Shown: positions 1-7,899, numbered from the stretch's first letter. The stretch: 17,780 bases of DNA from Bacteroidales bacterium UBA1182 (GCA_002310015.1 DBYQ01000033.1:236-18015), one strand, 5' to 3'. Translations and numbers: made by a program. The notes: generated by a model not told the origin, from the sequence alone.

Positions 1-599
1 TACCAGGTGTTGATGATAACCTGCTGGCGTGACTTGGTGTTGAAAGCAACGCAAGTATCTGAGTTCAGACCCAGCTCCTTGTAGTTCTCAACCTTAGCCT
101 TGCTGGCGTTGAAGATAACAAAGTTGGGCTGGAACTTCTCAAGCTCCTCAGCTGAAGGCTGGATGAACATGTTCTTGATGAAATGAGCCTGCCATGCAAC
201 CTCAACGATGAAGCGAACAGCAAGACGGGTAGCCTCGTTAGCGCCGCAGAATGCGTCAACTACATAGAGTTCCTTGTTAGAAAGCTCCTTGATGGCAATC
301 TCCTTAACCTTTGCCCAAATCTCCTCAGACATGGGGTGGTTATCGTTCTTGTACTCATCAGAGGTCCACCATACGTTGTTGTGACTCTCGTCGTTGTCAA
401 CGATGTACTTGTCCTTAGGAGAACGACCTGTGAATACGCCAGTCATTACATTAACTGCGCCGAGTTCTGTCTCCTGACCCTTGTCATAACCGGTCAGACC
501 AGCCTTTGTCTCCTCTTTGAACAGTTCCTCATAAGAAGGATTGTGTGCAATCACGGTTGAACCGTTGATTCCGTACACGCTTAAATCGATTTTTGCCAT
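1..599 (-). CDS. pckA: Phosphoenolpyruvate carboxykinase (ATP), N-terminal part, cut by window edge
   Basis: Cytosolic enzyme that interconverts oxaloacetate + ATP and PEP + CO2 + ADP. In fermentative Bacteroidetes it is expected to run towards CO2 fixation for succinate/propionate formation. The reading frame opens at the ATG complementary to 597-599 (MAKIDLSVYGINGST) and stays open for about 199 codons to base 1, so the C-terminal roughly 60% lies outside the window, including the ATP P-loop and metal site. The diagnostic stretch VMTGVFTGRSPKDKYIV is visible; its Arg59 matches the PEP-binding Arg of the E. coli enzyme. The visible part ends just before where the conserved YxGEMKK segment should start. 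The upstream leader is about 80 nt from a plausible -7 element. The next gene upstream is separated by its own terminator, so pckA is transcribed alone on its 5' side. Identification is by recognised family motifs and is very likely correct. Confidence 0.96.
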   Translation of the reverse strand, partial: MAKIDLSVYGINGSTVIAHNPSYEELFKEETKAGLTGYDKGQETELGAVNVMTGVFTGRSPKDKYIVDNDESHNNVWWTSDEYKNDNHPMSEEIWAKVKEIAIKELSNKELYVVDAFCGANEATRLAVRFIVEVAWQAHFIKNMFIQPSAEELEKFQPNFVIFNASKAKVENYKELGLNSDTCVAFNTKSRQQVIINTW

Positions 600-687
600 T
601 GTTTTATATCAGTTAGATTGTTATTAAACTTCCTAATCTAATGTGGATTAAACGGGCTTTTTCAAAAGCACCCTTGTAAACCGGCTA

Positions 688-695
688 CAAAAGTA
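688..695 (-). promoter_or_regulatory. Candidate -7 element for pckA
   Basis: On the minus strand this reads TACTTTTG, an exact fit to the Bacteroidetes -7 consensus TAnnTTTG. Transcription would start near 681 and give a leader of about 80 nt. I see no convincing -33 TTTG 19-21 bases upstream, so the call rests on the -7 box and its position in the intergenic space only. Confidence 0.4.
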
Positions 696-799
696 ATTCC
701 TTTTTGAGGGATAGAAAAATCCCAAAAGGCTTTTTACTGCAACATGCTCATTATTTAATATTTTGTAACAAAAGTGCCCATTAGAGTTGACAAAAACAA

Positions 800-826
800 A
801 GAAGGCCGGAGATTGTCCGACCTTCT
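800..826 (-). terminator. Rho-independent terminator of the LRR gene
   Basis: The arms 801-810 and 816-825 form a 10-bp stem (11 with the A-T pair 800/826) around a 5-nt loop. In minus-strand RNA the single non-Watson-Crick position is a G-U wobble, while on the plus strand it would be an A-C mismatch, so the element is oriented for the minus strand. It is followed by TTTGTTTTTGT. It lies about 20 nt after the stop codon of the LRR gene and insulates pckA. Confidence 0.85.
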
Positions 827-848
827 GATTAAATAGATGGCTATCGCT

Positions 849-3800
849 TTATTGTATCAAGAATGTACTGCCACCAATGATGTAAAGTCCTGGAGCAAGC
901 TGCTCAATTGATTCAGTTTCAACTTTGCGTCCCATTGTATCATAGATAATCCTATCTTTAAATTCATTTATTTTATCAAGTGTGATAGGATCAACAGCAT
1001 CATCAATACATATATTTTTGAACAGTTTCCATCCATCTGCAGCACGATATGTATCAACTGCACCATCAGGAACATAAAGCATCGCGTTGTTGAATACTTT
1101 CTGGGTAAAAGGCCCGGCATAAGCATCCTCCGGGAAGTCATCACCTATGGGCTCAAAGAATATCCTATCAAGCATAATACTATTTGAATACTGATCCAAA
1201 TTAGTGTTATTGACACTTGACTTTATTCCTATTGTAATGTAATCATAACCTTCCGGAATGGTCAACGCCTCAGCAATTACTATTGAATCATATCTCAAAA
1301 TATTATTGCTGAATGATTGTTCAACCATTTTTCTGCCTACTTTCTGCTTGGGATCAAATATGGTTTCAGGTATTCCATTATATATATTGTAACCGGAAAT
1401 AATAGGGTGGAAAAAACTTGGTAAACCATCGATGCTTGGAAGTATTCCAACAATGATTCTGTATTGTCCGGACATAACGGCATCTGTTTTGATAGAACAG
1501 ATCCAGTTCATACGATTTGATTTAATTCTTGTAATGGTTCTATCAAGAGAATCACTACAGATAGGAGTGAGTATTAATTCCGTATTATCAAGAGCAATTT
1601 GTTCATAATCGCCTGTCATTACTGTCTGCGGAGAATCATACAAATCCATTATTCCAGGAACATAACTATGCGCAGTTACACTGTGAATGTTTTGACAACC
1701 ATTGAAAGCGTTAAAACCTATCTTGGGTGATCCCTCAAATGATACCCAGTCAATAGAATTACAACCTTCAAATGCCCGCTCTCCTATAAGTTCTACACTA
1801 CTAGGTATATTTACAAATTTTAGGTCCTTACAGCCTTTGAATGATGCAGCATCAACAGTAATTACAGTTTCAGGAATACGGTATCCATCCTTACGTTTAC
1901 TGGGACACAACAACAGCCTGCTTCCATCTTTGTTGAGTAAGACTCCATCAAACGATGAATAGCGAGTATTTCCGCTCTCTACTGTTATTTTTTCCAGATT
2001 GGATGCCAGATCAAACATTCGGGGACGGTATAATCCTATGTCGGCATTATAATACAAACGATCCAAGGTTACAGTCTGAGGTCCTGACCTGAATAAGCTT
2101 AAGTCAACATATTGAACATATTCTGAAACTACAATCTCCTTTATGGTTTGTGTCAAAATTGATGAAAGGTCATTTATACTGTCATCCAGGATGGTAATAC
2201 TCTGCACAGGATTCAGTTTGTAAAGATTAAAATCCATGGGAGACTCATTGAAACTAAGGGAATCCCTATATTCTTCATCTCTCCAGAGCCGCATCAACTT
2301 GGTATTTTTGAATGAAACTGCTACAGATTGCAAACTATCGCATCCATAAAATACTGTACCAACACTTCCGCAATCATTATTAAAGCTAATTCCATAATAA
2401 TCATAATTAGGTGTGTTGTATGCTGAGTTGTTTATGGCTGTATTAGCCTGAACGTCACATTCATATATAGCTTTTATAGTCTTAGGTATATAAACGCTTC
2501 TTAGATTATTTAAGCCACGGAATGCATTTGCTGGTATAGTGTCCTGCCAATTGAACTCATAATTATAACCGCCTCCCTTAGGTCCTGCTGTTGTTAGATT
2601 GTTGCATCCAGCGAATACGTCAAAAAATGAACTATTCCAATTGTTAAGTTCGTAATCATAATCATATTCATCACCTTTAAATCGAGTAAGAGTAGATGGA
2701 AGTGATAGATATGAAAGTGAGCCACATCCATTGAATGTTCCATAGTTAATGGTTTTTACACCTTCTGGAATTATGATTGATTCCAAAGAACTGCATTCGG
2801 CAAAAGCATATTGTCCTACACTATCAATACTTGAAGGAATATTGATAGTTTTAAGACTACCGCACTCAGCAACTAAGTATGGTTCAATTATTTTTACGCC
2901 GTCAGGGATTGTCAGTGACAATAAACTACTACAACCTCTGAAAGCGTTAGACCCTATATAGTTAACCTTAGATGGAATATCTATTGAAGTCAAACTGCTG
3001 CAGCCCCAAAATGCACCTGAATCAATTGTATCAACATTTGCGGAAAGAATTATGCTCTTTAAACTACTGCAACCGCTGAAAGTACCATTATATATCCGAG
3101 TCACTCCAGATGGAATTATGATGCTTTCCAATGAACTGCATCCAGAAAAAGCAATATATTTAATAGCTTTTAAATTAGATGGCAAAACAATACTGGTCAA
3201 ACTACTGCAACTGTGGAATGTTTCAACTGCTATTTCTGTAATACCATCTGGTAATAGTATGTTTTCAAGTCCTGAACACTCAAAAAATGCCCCTTCGCCA
3301 ATGCTTGTGATACTGGAGGGAATATCCATACTTGTAAGGCCAATGCAACCATTAAAAGCATAGTTCTCTATTTTGGTAACTCCTGAAGGGATGAAGGTGT
3401 TTTTGCATCCTGCTATCAGTTTTCCTGTGCTTGTTTCGATAATAGCATTACAGTTGTTCCGGCTATCATATGTCATATTATTTGAATCAACTTTAATTGT
3501 CTCCAGATTAGTACATCTCTGTATTATATTGCCGTCAATATTATTCACGCTGGCAGGTAGAAATAATGATTTCAGGTTGGTACAGCCGGCAAAAGCACCA
3601 TATTCAATATTTGTAATACTATTGGGGATGACTATTGATTCTATATTGCAGTTACTAAAAGACCCCCCTCCAATACATGTTATGTTATTAGGGATTACTG
3701 TATTCTTACAACCTAGTATCAAACGATTCTTAACTTTTTGGGAATATTTATCAACATTATAGTAATAAGAAGAATATTCGTAATAATATCTTCCATAATC

Positions 3801-5018
3801 ATAATCTGGGTCATACCATGTTATGGTATCAATTGATTCTATTATGGCATTGCAATTATCACGACTGTCATAAACAGGATTGCCAGGTTCTACAGATAAG
3901 GATTCCAAATTACTACATCCTACAAGGGCAATCCAGTCAAAGTTTGTTACAGAATCACCTAACACAAAAGATTTAAGAGTTGATTTGGAATTCTCTAAAA
4001 TATTCGTTTTGCTCAATGCAACTTTTGAGTTCCAATAAAGATGTTCCAAATCATACAAGCCTTCAAAAGCACGGGCATTTATATAGACTACGCTTGCAGG
4101 AATAGATATGGATTTTAGTCTGTGGCAATTGTTGAAAGTTCCTCTATCTATAGATGTAACGTTATCTCCAAAAACAATAGTATTAGGTTGTGTCATGTTT
4201 AATATTCCTGCTGGAGAATAAGTTGAGTTCCAATACAATGTTTTTATACCATCAAATGAAGTTCCGCTTAAATTGGTTATGGTTGTAGGTATTTCTATCG
4301 CTAAGTTAATGCAACCACTAAAAGCATTATCGCCAATTGTGGTAACACTTGCCGGAATCTTTATTGAAGCCAAGTTTGTACAACCTTCAAAAACTCCGGT
4401 TTCAATGGATGTCATACTGGAGGGAATGGCAACGCTTGTAAGAGCGGTACAATCCAGAAAAGCCCATTTCCCAATACTTGTTATGCTGTATGGAAGGTTT
4501 ATTGAAACCAGACCTTTGCAGCCATAAAAAGCTGCTTCACCTATTCCAGTGGTATTTGAGGAGATAAATGTGTTTTTACAACCGGCAATCAGCGTGTTGG
4601 TTGCAGTTTCCACTACTGCATTGCAATTGTCTCGGCTGTCATATACAGGATTGTCGTTGGCTACAACAATAGAGGTCAGGTTTTCACATCCATAAAAAGC
4701 ACCATGGGGTATATGTTTTATGCTTGCGGGTATGACTATTTGTGTCAGACTTTTGCAGGTCTTAAAAGCCATATCATTAATTTCACCTACAGTATAGTTT
4801 ATTCCATTTATCGTAACACTTGATGGGATGGAGATGGAACCCTGATAATAATTAGTCTCGCCCATAGTGGTTACAGAAGCTATCAGATCAGATGCATTAT
4901 TGCTGTCAGGATCCTGTATGAGACGATAATAAATGCCGTTTATATCATATATCTGTGACTGTGCAAAGATGCCTGCAACAGACATCAGAGCTAACAGTGA
5001 AAGTAATCTCTTTTTCAT
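849..5018 (-). CDS. BspA-like leucine-rich repeat (LRR_5) surface protein with sorting-domain-like C-terminus
   Basis: Predicted secreted cell-surface adhesin-type protein of about 1389 aa. The chosen ATG (complement of 5016-5018) starts MKKRLLSLLALMSVAGIFAQ, a clean signal peptide; an ATG two codons earlier (5024) is possible, and the frame extends to a TTG at 5045 that I reject. Most of residues ~50-840 is an array of BspA-type ~23-residue repeats (pattern I-P-S-S-[VI]-T-x-I-G-x-x-A-F-x-G-C-x-x-L). A further short LRR block lies at ~1050-1115. A beta-rich module at ~1160-1295 ends LDRIFFEPI. Then comes the LYVPDGAVDTYRAADGWK segment usual after such arrays. The last ~40 residues (IYDTMGRKV ... 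LAPGLYII) resemble type IX secretion/Por-type C-terminal sorting domains. The block NPVYDSRDNCNA...LIAGCKNTFI occurs three times, and the middle copy carries a Tyr-rich insert at ~401-425. Second gene of a two-gene unit, 27 nt after the fasciclin-like gene. The ligand cannot be read from sequence. Confidence 0.9.
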   Translation of the reverse strand: MKKRLLSLLALMSVAGIFAQSQIYDINGIYYRLIQDPDSNNASDLIASVTTMGETNYYQGSISIPSSVTINGINYTVGEINDMAFKTCKSLTQIVIPASIKHIPHGAFYGCENLTSIVVANDNPVYDSRDNCNAVVETATNTLIAGCKNTFISSNTTGIGEAAFYGCKGLVSINLPYSITSIGKWAFLDCTALTSVAIPSSMTSIETGVFEGCTNLASIKIPASVTTIGDNAFSGCINLAIEIPTTITNLSGTSFDGIKTLYWNSTYSPAGILNMTQPNTIVFGDNVTSIDRGTFNNCHRLKSISIPASVVYINARAFEGLYDLEHLYWNSKVALSKTNILENSKSTLKSFVLGDSVTNFDWIALVGCSNLESLSVEPGNPVYDSRDNCNAIIESIDTITWYDPDYDYGRYYYEYSSYYYNVDKYSQKVKNRLILGCKNTVIPNNITCIGGGSFSNCNIESIVIPNSITNIEYGAFAGCTNLKSLFLPASVNNIDGNIIQRCTNLETIKVDSNNMTYDSRNNCNAIIETSTGKLIAGCKNTFIPSGVTKIENYAFNGCIGLTSMDIPSSITSIGEGAFFECSGLENILLPDGITEIAVETFHSCSSLTSIVLPSNLKAIKYIAFSGCSSLESIIIPSGVTRIYNGTFSGCSSLKSIILSANVDTIDSGAFWGCSSLTSIDIPSKVNYIGSNAFRGCSSLLSLTIPDGVKIIEPYLVAECGSLKTINIPSSIDSVGQYAFAECSSLESIIIPEGVKTINYGTFNGCGSLSYLSLPSTLTRFKGDEYDYDYELNNWNSSFFDVFAGCNNLTTAGPKGGGYNYEFNWQDTIPANAFRGLNNLRSVYIPKTIKAIYECDVQANTAINNSAYNTPNYDYYGISFNNDCGSVGTVFYGCDSLQSVAVSFKNTKLMRLWRDEEYRDSLSFNESPMDFNLYKLNPVQSITILDDSINDLSSILTQTIKEIVVSEYVQYVDLSLFRSGPQTVTLDRLYYNADIGLYRPRMFDLASNLEKITVESGNTRYSSFDGVLLNKDGSRLLLCPSKRKDGYRIPETVITVDAASFKGCKDLKFVNIPSSVELIGERAFEGCNSIDWVSFEGSPKIGFNAFNGCQNIHSVTAHSYVPGIMDLYDSPQTVMTGDYEQIALDNTELILTPICSDSLDRTITRIKSNRMNWICSIKTDAVMSGQYRIIVGILPSIDGLPSFFHPIISGYNIYNGIPETIFDPKQKVGRKMVEQSFSNNILRYDSIVIAEALTIPEGYDYITIGIKSSVNNTNLDQYSNSIMLDRIFFEPIGDDFPEDAYAGPFTQKVFNNAMLYVPDGAVDTYRAADGWKLFKNICIDDAVDPITLDKINEFKDRIIYDTMGRKVETESIEQLAPGLYIIGGSTFLIQ

Positions 5019-5045
5019 AATCATGTACTTCTTAGTGTTAAACAA

Positions 5046-6686
5046 TCAATGTCTGTCTTCAGGGCCGTTTTCACCAGAATAGACAGAATAAGGTACAATT
5101 TCCAGGAAATTCAGCGGAATAAAAGATCTTCTGTCTCCGTTAACCTGTCTTAAACGCAAATAGTAATCCTTGCCGGCTTCCATATACATCTCACATACAA
5201 TCTTTCGGAAAAGAGAAGTATCATCTCTTAGATTACTATAGACAGCATAACTGTCAGGATATTTCATATAGCCGTTTTTACGCATCAGTTTGTCATTGGC
5301 TGCTATGGCTGCAACTGCTTCATTTTCCTCATATATGTCAAGAAAATCCCTATCTTTTATATAACCAATCAAAGAATCTGTTGTATGGATTGTCATATCT
5401 ACAGGAGTGCCGGAAGGTATAAACTCATTACCCTCTTTACGTACGTAATAAAGAACCGTTCCACCAGCTTTACTATAATGGGAATCAGGAGCTATATATC
5501 CGGAAACACGGATCTCATAGAATCCGCTTGACGGAACAGGCGGCAGACGGAACGTAATATCAAAATTACCTCTAACGGTCAATTCATCGCTATAATATGT
5601 ACTCCAGTTCTTATCCATATACCTGACTACAAACATAGTTTCAGGTGAACAGGATACATTCTTGCAGAATCCCTCCTTGAATGCGTAAACGGCAAAAGAG
5701 GTGGGTCTGTCTCCCATGCTTTGCCTCATGCGTCCACGTGCACCACTGTTGATGAAATCAGGTGAGAGGGTTGAGAACATAACTCTTATTCTAGTGTTTA
5801 GAGCATTCTTAGTATGTTGGTCAAACAGCAACAAGCTATCTACAAAATAATAACCTCCGTTTATTGCATCAGCAGTATTAATCTCAGGAGTATCTTGGCC
5901 TCTCCAAATTCTTATTCCTTCTGATGAAAGATTTCCTGCTGATATTGTTCCCTTACGGTTTATGTAAATATTCTTTCCATTATTACCGGAGCCTTGGTCA
6001 TAAGGCGTACTAATACGCATAATAGCATATGGATGCATTGTTTCATAAAAATCTTCCATATCTATTTCATCCGGACAAGCTTTTTTATAATTATCCACAA
6101 TGTACCGATCTGTAAGGTTCATCATACTACGTCGCAACCAACATGGTAGGATATGGTAAGACATAAGCTTATAGAGAGAACTGTTCCTGTCCGTATCATC
6201 CAGTGTTGCTCCTTCAGGATACACATTTCTAGCTTTTGCCTTGAGGTCATCAATTGTTCTTATTCCATAGACTCTTTCCAGAACAGAATCTGTGACAACA
6301 AATAATGTATATTTGAAAAGTCGTTGTTCTGGCCATACTACTCTTTGCTGTTGACCATTGTAATAACCTTCATATCCCGTTTCATATTCTACAGCTACTC
6401 TTCCTGTCATTTCCAAACAAGCATATGTTGAATCAAATTGCGGAGCAGGATAATTTAAGTCTCTGTATTGCACAAGTGTATCGGCTAATCCTGTCAATTG
6501 GAGGGCTTGGTAAAATAGGGTAGCCTTGTGCTCAGGATTGGCTCTTTGGTTATTGTTATTAAGATATCCGGGAATATACATTGTGCTGGGATCAATGATA
6601 AAACCATCTTCACCCGGATTTTGTGCACTTATTTCCGATGGAACTAACACCAGCAATGCCATTAAGGCAATGGAAATAATTCTCAT
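5046..6686 (-). CDS. Secreted fasciclin (Fas1)-like domain protein
   Basis: A 546-aa exported protein of unproven function, probably an envelope or adhesion component. MRIISIALMALLVLVPSEISAQ is a signal peptide; no lipobox Cys follows, so a lipoprotein is unlikely. Residues ~60-270 resemble the Fas1 fold as seen in Bacteroidetes: YTLFVVTDSVLERVYGI (the TLFAPTDxAF motif of Fas1), then a short helix, then SSLYKLMSYHILPCW (the YHxLP motif). The remainder (~270-546) looks beta-rich and ends PLNFLEIVPYS, much like the final strand of jelly-roll modules in the same protein class. It is the first gene after the promoter at 6832-6862 and is followed after 27 nt by the LRR gene, so the two are probably co-expressed and may act together at the surface. 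The Fas1 call rests on spaced motifs, not on strong identity; the C-terminal half is not recognised. Confidence 0.75.
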   Translation of the reverse strand: MRIISIALMALLVLVPSEISAQNPGEDGFIIDPSTMYIPGYLNNNNQRANPEHKATLFYQALQLTGLADTLVQYRDLNYPAPQFDSTYACLEMTGRVAVEYETGYEGYYNGQQQRVVWPEQRLFKYTLFVVTDSVLERVYGIRTIDDLKAKARNVYPEGATLDDTDRNSSLYKLMSYHILPCWLRRSMMNLTDRYIVDNYKKACPDEIDMEDFYETMHPYAIMRISTPYDQGSGNNGKNIYINRKGTISAGNLSSEGIRIWRGQDTPEINTADAINGGYYFVDSLLLFDQHTKNALNTRIRVMFSTLSPDFINSGARGRMRQSMGDRPTSFAVYAFKEGFCKNVSCSPETMFVVRYMDKNWSTYYSDELTVRGNFDITFRLPPVPSSGFYEIRVSGYIAPDSHYSKAGGTVLYYVRKEGNEFIPSGTPVDMTIHTTDSLIGYIKDRDFLDIYEENEAVAAIAANDKLMRKNGYMKYPDSYAVYSNLRDDTSLFRKIVCEMYMEAGKDYYLRLRQVNGDRRSFIPLNFLEIVPYSVYSGENGPEDRH

Positions 6687-6743
6687 AAGATTTAGTCCTT
6701 TTTTATTCCGCTGGGTACAGTTGCGGGTGTTACAATCAATGTC

Positions 6744-6784
6744 AAAGCATGTACCCTATAGCTATTGATATAGCTATATGCTTT
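6744..6784 (-). promoter_or_regulatory. Structured 5' leader hairpin of the fasciclin-LRR unit
   Basis: A perfect 9-bp inverted repeat (TATAGCTAT 6757-6765, ATAGCTATA 6770-6778) with a 4-nt loop. An outer 6-bp pair (AAAGCA 6744-6749 with TGCTTT 6779-6784) is separated by a 7-nt bulge on one side only. It lies in the ~140-nt leader between the predicted promoter and the start codon at 6686. No T-run follows it in the direction of transcription, so it is not a simple terminator. It could be a protein-binding palindrome or an RNA regulatory structure; which one cannot be told from sequence. Confidence 0.45.
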
Positions 6785-6831
6785 CTATTTGTGGAAAGAC
6801 GCTGATATTCAACGCGTCCCACCAACAAAGG

Positions 6832-6862
6832 CAAAAATACTCAAATTTAGTTATTACACAAA
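6832..6862 (-). promoter_or_regulatory. Bacteroidetes-type promoter for the fasciclin-LRR unit
   Basis: On the minus strand: TTTG (6859-6862), a 19-bp spacer, then TATTTTTG (6832-6839), an exact match to TTTG-N19-TAnnTTTG. Transcription would start near 6825. It is placed between the terminator of the upstream kinase gene and the fasciclin-like gene. This is the best promoter match in the window. Confidence 0.7.
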
Positions 6863-6918
6863 TTATTTGATTTAAATGTCAAATAATTTACAGGATGAGG
6901 CTGCTGCTTGAAAGAAAA

Positions 6919-6950
6919 AGAGGATGACTAAAGCATATTAGTCACCCTCG
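6919..6950 (-). terminator. Rho-independent terminator of the kinase gene
   Basis: The arms 6920-6930 and 6939-6949 form an 11-bp stem (12 with 6931/6938) with a short A/T-rich loop. The one variable pair is a G-U wobble in minus-strand RNA and an A-C mismatch on the plus strand, and the stem is followed on the minus strand by TTTTTCTTT. It starts about 28 nt after the kinase stop codon and separates that transcript from the fasciclin-LRR unit. Confidence 0.85.
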
Positions 6951-6977
6951 TATCAGTTAAACGTCATTCCTGTATTA

Positions 6978-7856
6978 TTAGAAGAACTGTTTTACCAGCC
7001 GTTTGATGTAGATGCTGAAGAATATCTTTTCAGGCAGAGACGATTTCTGGAAAACGGGGCGGACAATGACATCCAGACAGGCAAACTTGCCGGCCAGACG
7101 GTCAAATTCACTGTGATCATCCTTTCCGGTGTATGCTTTTGCAAAAACTCCCCAAAAGGAATTCAGCTGTTCCTGGGTCATGTGAAATATATTCTGAACC
7201 TGTTTCATCGGTGCATAGACCATACATATCTGATAAAGGTGACCTATGTCAAACATGGGATCTCCGTGAGCAAAACGGTCCAGGTCTATCCAGTAATACT
7301 CATCCCCGGACTTAATGATGTTTCCTGTCTGGAAATCACCGTGGACACAGTGCTCATTCTCAGGAATGCTCTCTACAAAACTACGGATGATATCGAGTTT
7401 CTTTCTGCCCACAAAACTGGTTATTTCTATTCCTCTGAGAACCTGCTGTTTCCGGCTGGGAAAGAAACCGGTATTACAGGGAGTGGAGAATAGTTCCTTT
7501 CCCTTTTCACACAGAATCCTGGCCATCTCTTCCAGACGTTCCGGCTCTTCATTACATATACGTGACAAGGATTTCTTATCTTTGATACGTTGGGAGATGG
7601 TACCGTAGGCATCGCCCACCTGCACAATCTCATGCATCCTGGGCACCTGAATGCCCAGACTTTCAACAGCCCTGGAAACATCAAACTCCTTCTTTACAAA
7701 TTCCAGGTTATTCAAACCGGGTTTGTTCAACTTCAGAATGCAATCCGGCTCTGAAGCATTCCCATAGGTCTTGCCGTTACCACCCTCTCCTATCTGGACA
7801 TAGTCTTTAAGGTCAATCTTTCTGTACTGCATATTATAGTCCATTTTAAAGTACAT
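6978..7856 (-). CDS. APH/choline-kinase-fold phosphotransferase (TIGR02172-like)
   Basis: A cytosolic protein of ~292 aa with no signal peptide, from the aminoglycoside phosphotransferase / choline kinase superfamily. It shows a Gly-rich ATP loop (IGEGGNGKTYG), an ATP-contacting Lys in CILKLNK, the catalytic loop HGDFQTGN (Asp174, Asn179) and the metal-binding IDLDRFAHGD (Asp191/Asp193). It resembles the group first described as a Fibrobacter succinogenes paralogous family (TIGR02172), whose substrates I do not know; a small-molecule alcohol or sugar is likelier than an antibiotic. The frame reaches a TTG at 7874, but I prefer ATG 7856; ATG 7832 (MQYRKIDLKDYVQIGEGG) is also credible. It sits 51 nt after the single CE1 esterase on the same strand, with a hairpin (7859-7899) in the gap, and is followed by its own terminator. 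It may be the last gene of the esterase operon, which would be odd for a cytosolic kinase; the role is unknown. Confidence 0.8.
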   Translation of the reverse strand: MYFKMDYNMQYRKIDLKDYVQIGEGGNGKTYGNASEPDCILKLNKPGLNNLEFVKKEFDVSRAVESLGIQVPRMHEIVQVGDAYGTISQRIKDKKSLSRICNEEPERLEEMARILCEKGKELFSTPCNTGFFPSRKQQVLRGIEITSFVGRKKLDIIRSFVESIPENEHCVHGDFQTGNIIKSGDEYYWIDLDRFAHGDPMFDIGHLYQICMVYAPMKQVQNIFHMTQEQLNSFWGVFAKAYTGKDDHSEFDRLAGKFACLDVIVRPVFQKSSLPEKIFFSIYIKRLVKQFF

Positions 7857-7858
7857 AA

Positions 7859-7899
7859 TAGGGACGGCTTCCAATTGTACACAAAAGGAAACGTCCCTA
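7859..7899 (-). promoter_or_regulatory. Hairpin between the CE1 esterase and kinase genes
   Basis: An 8-bp perfect inverted repeat (TAGGGACG 7859-7866, CGTCCCTA 7892-7899) continues, after a 2/1 internal loop, as an inner 4-bp pair (TTCC 7869-7872, GGAA 7887-7890) around a 14-nt loop. On the minus strand it fills most of the gap after the esterase stop and ends 2 nt before the kinase ATG at 7856. No T-tract follows, so a simple terminator is unlikely. It could be a processing or stability element, or a structure that limits ribosome access. Confidence 0.5.

Noticed and set aside
183..560. Plus-strand 125-codon frame
   Set aside because: Antisense shadow of pckA, which is identified by strong motifs on the minus strand.
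2749..4527. Several plus-strand open frames of 70-129 codons across the LRR gene
   Set aside because: They recur with similar repeated sequence (e.g. LQPLKA), exactly as expected from the antisense of a repeated LRR gene; no start context or homology.
2700..4700. Regularly spaced DNA repeats resembling a CRISPR or tandem-repeat array
   Set aside because: The periodicity is ~69 nt in frame with degenerate 23-residue LRRs; the units are not identical and there are no unique spacers.
5019..5045. TTG-initiated extension of the LRR protein (MFNTKKYMI...)
   Set aside because: The start would be TTG directly after the upstream stop, and the extra residues precede a clean signal peptide beginning at ATG 5018.
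7113..7493. Plus-strand 126-codon frame opposite the kinase
   Set aside because: Antisense to the conserved kinase motifs; no promoter or family resemblance.
6978..7856. Aminoglycoside resistance gene
   Set aside because: Only superfamily-level motifs are shared; the TIGR02172-like character and genomic context do not support an antibiotic substrate.
7857..7874. TTG-initiated extension of the kinase
   Set aside because: It lies within the hairpin 7859-7899 and adds no family-conserved residues; ATGs at 7856 and 7832 are better.
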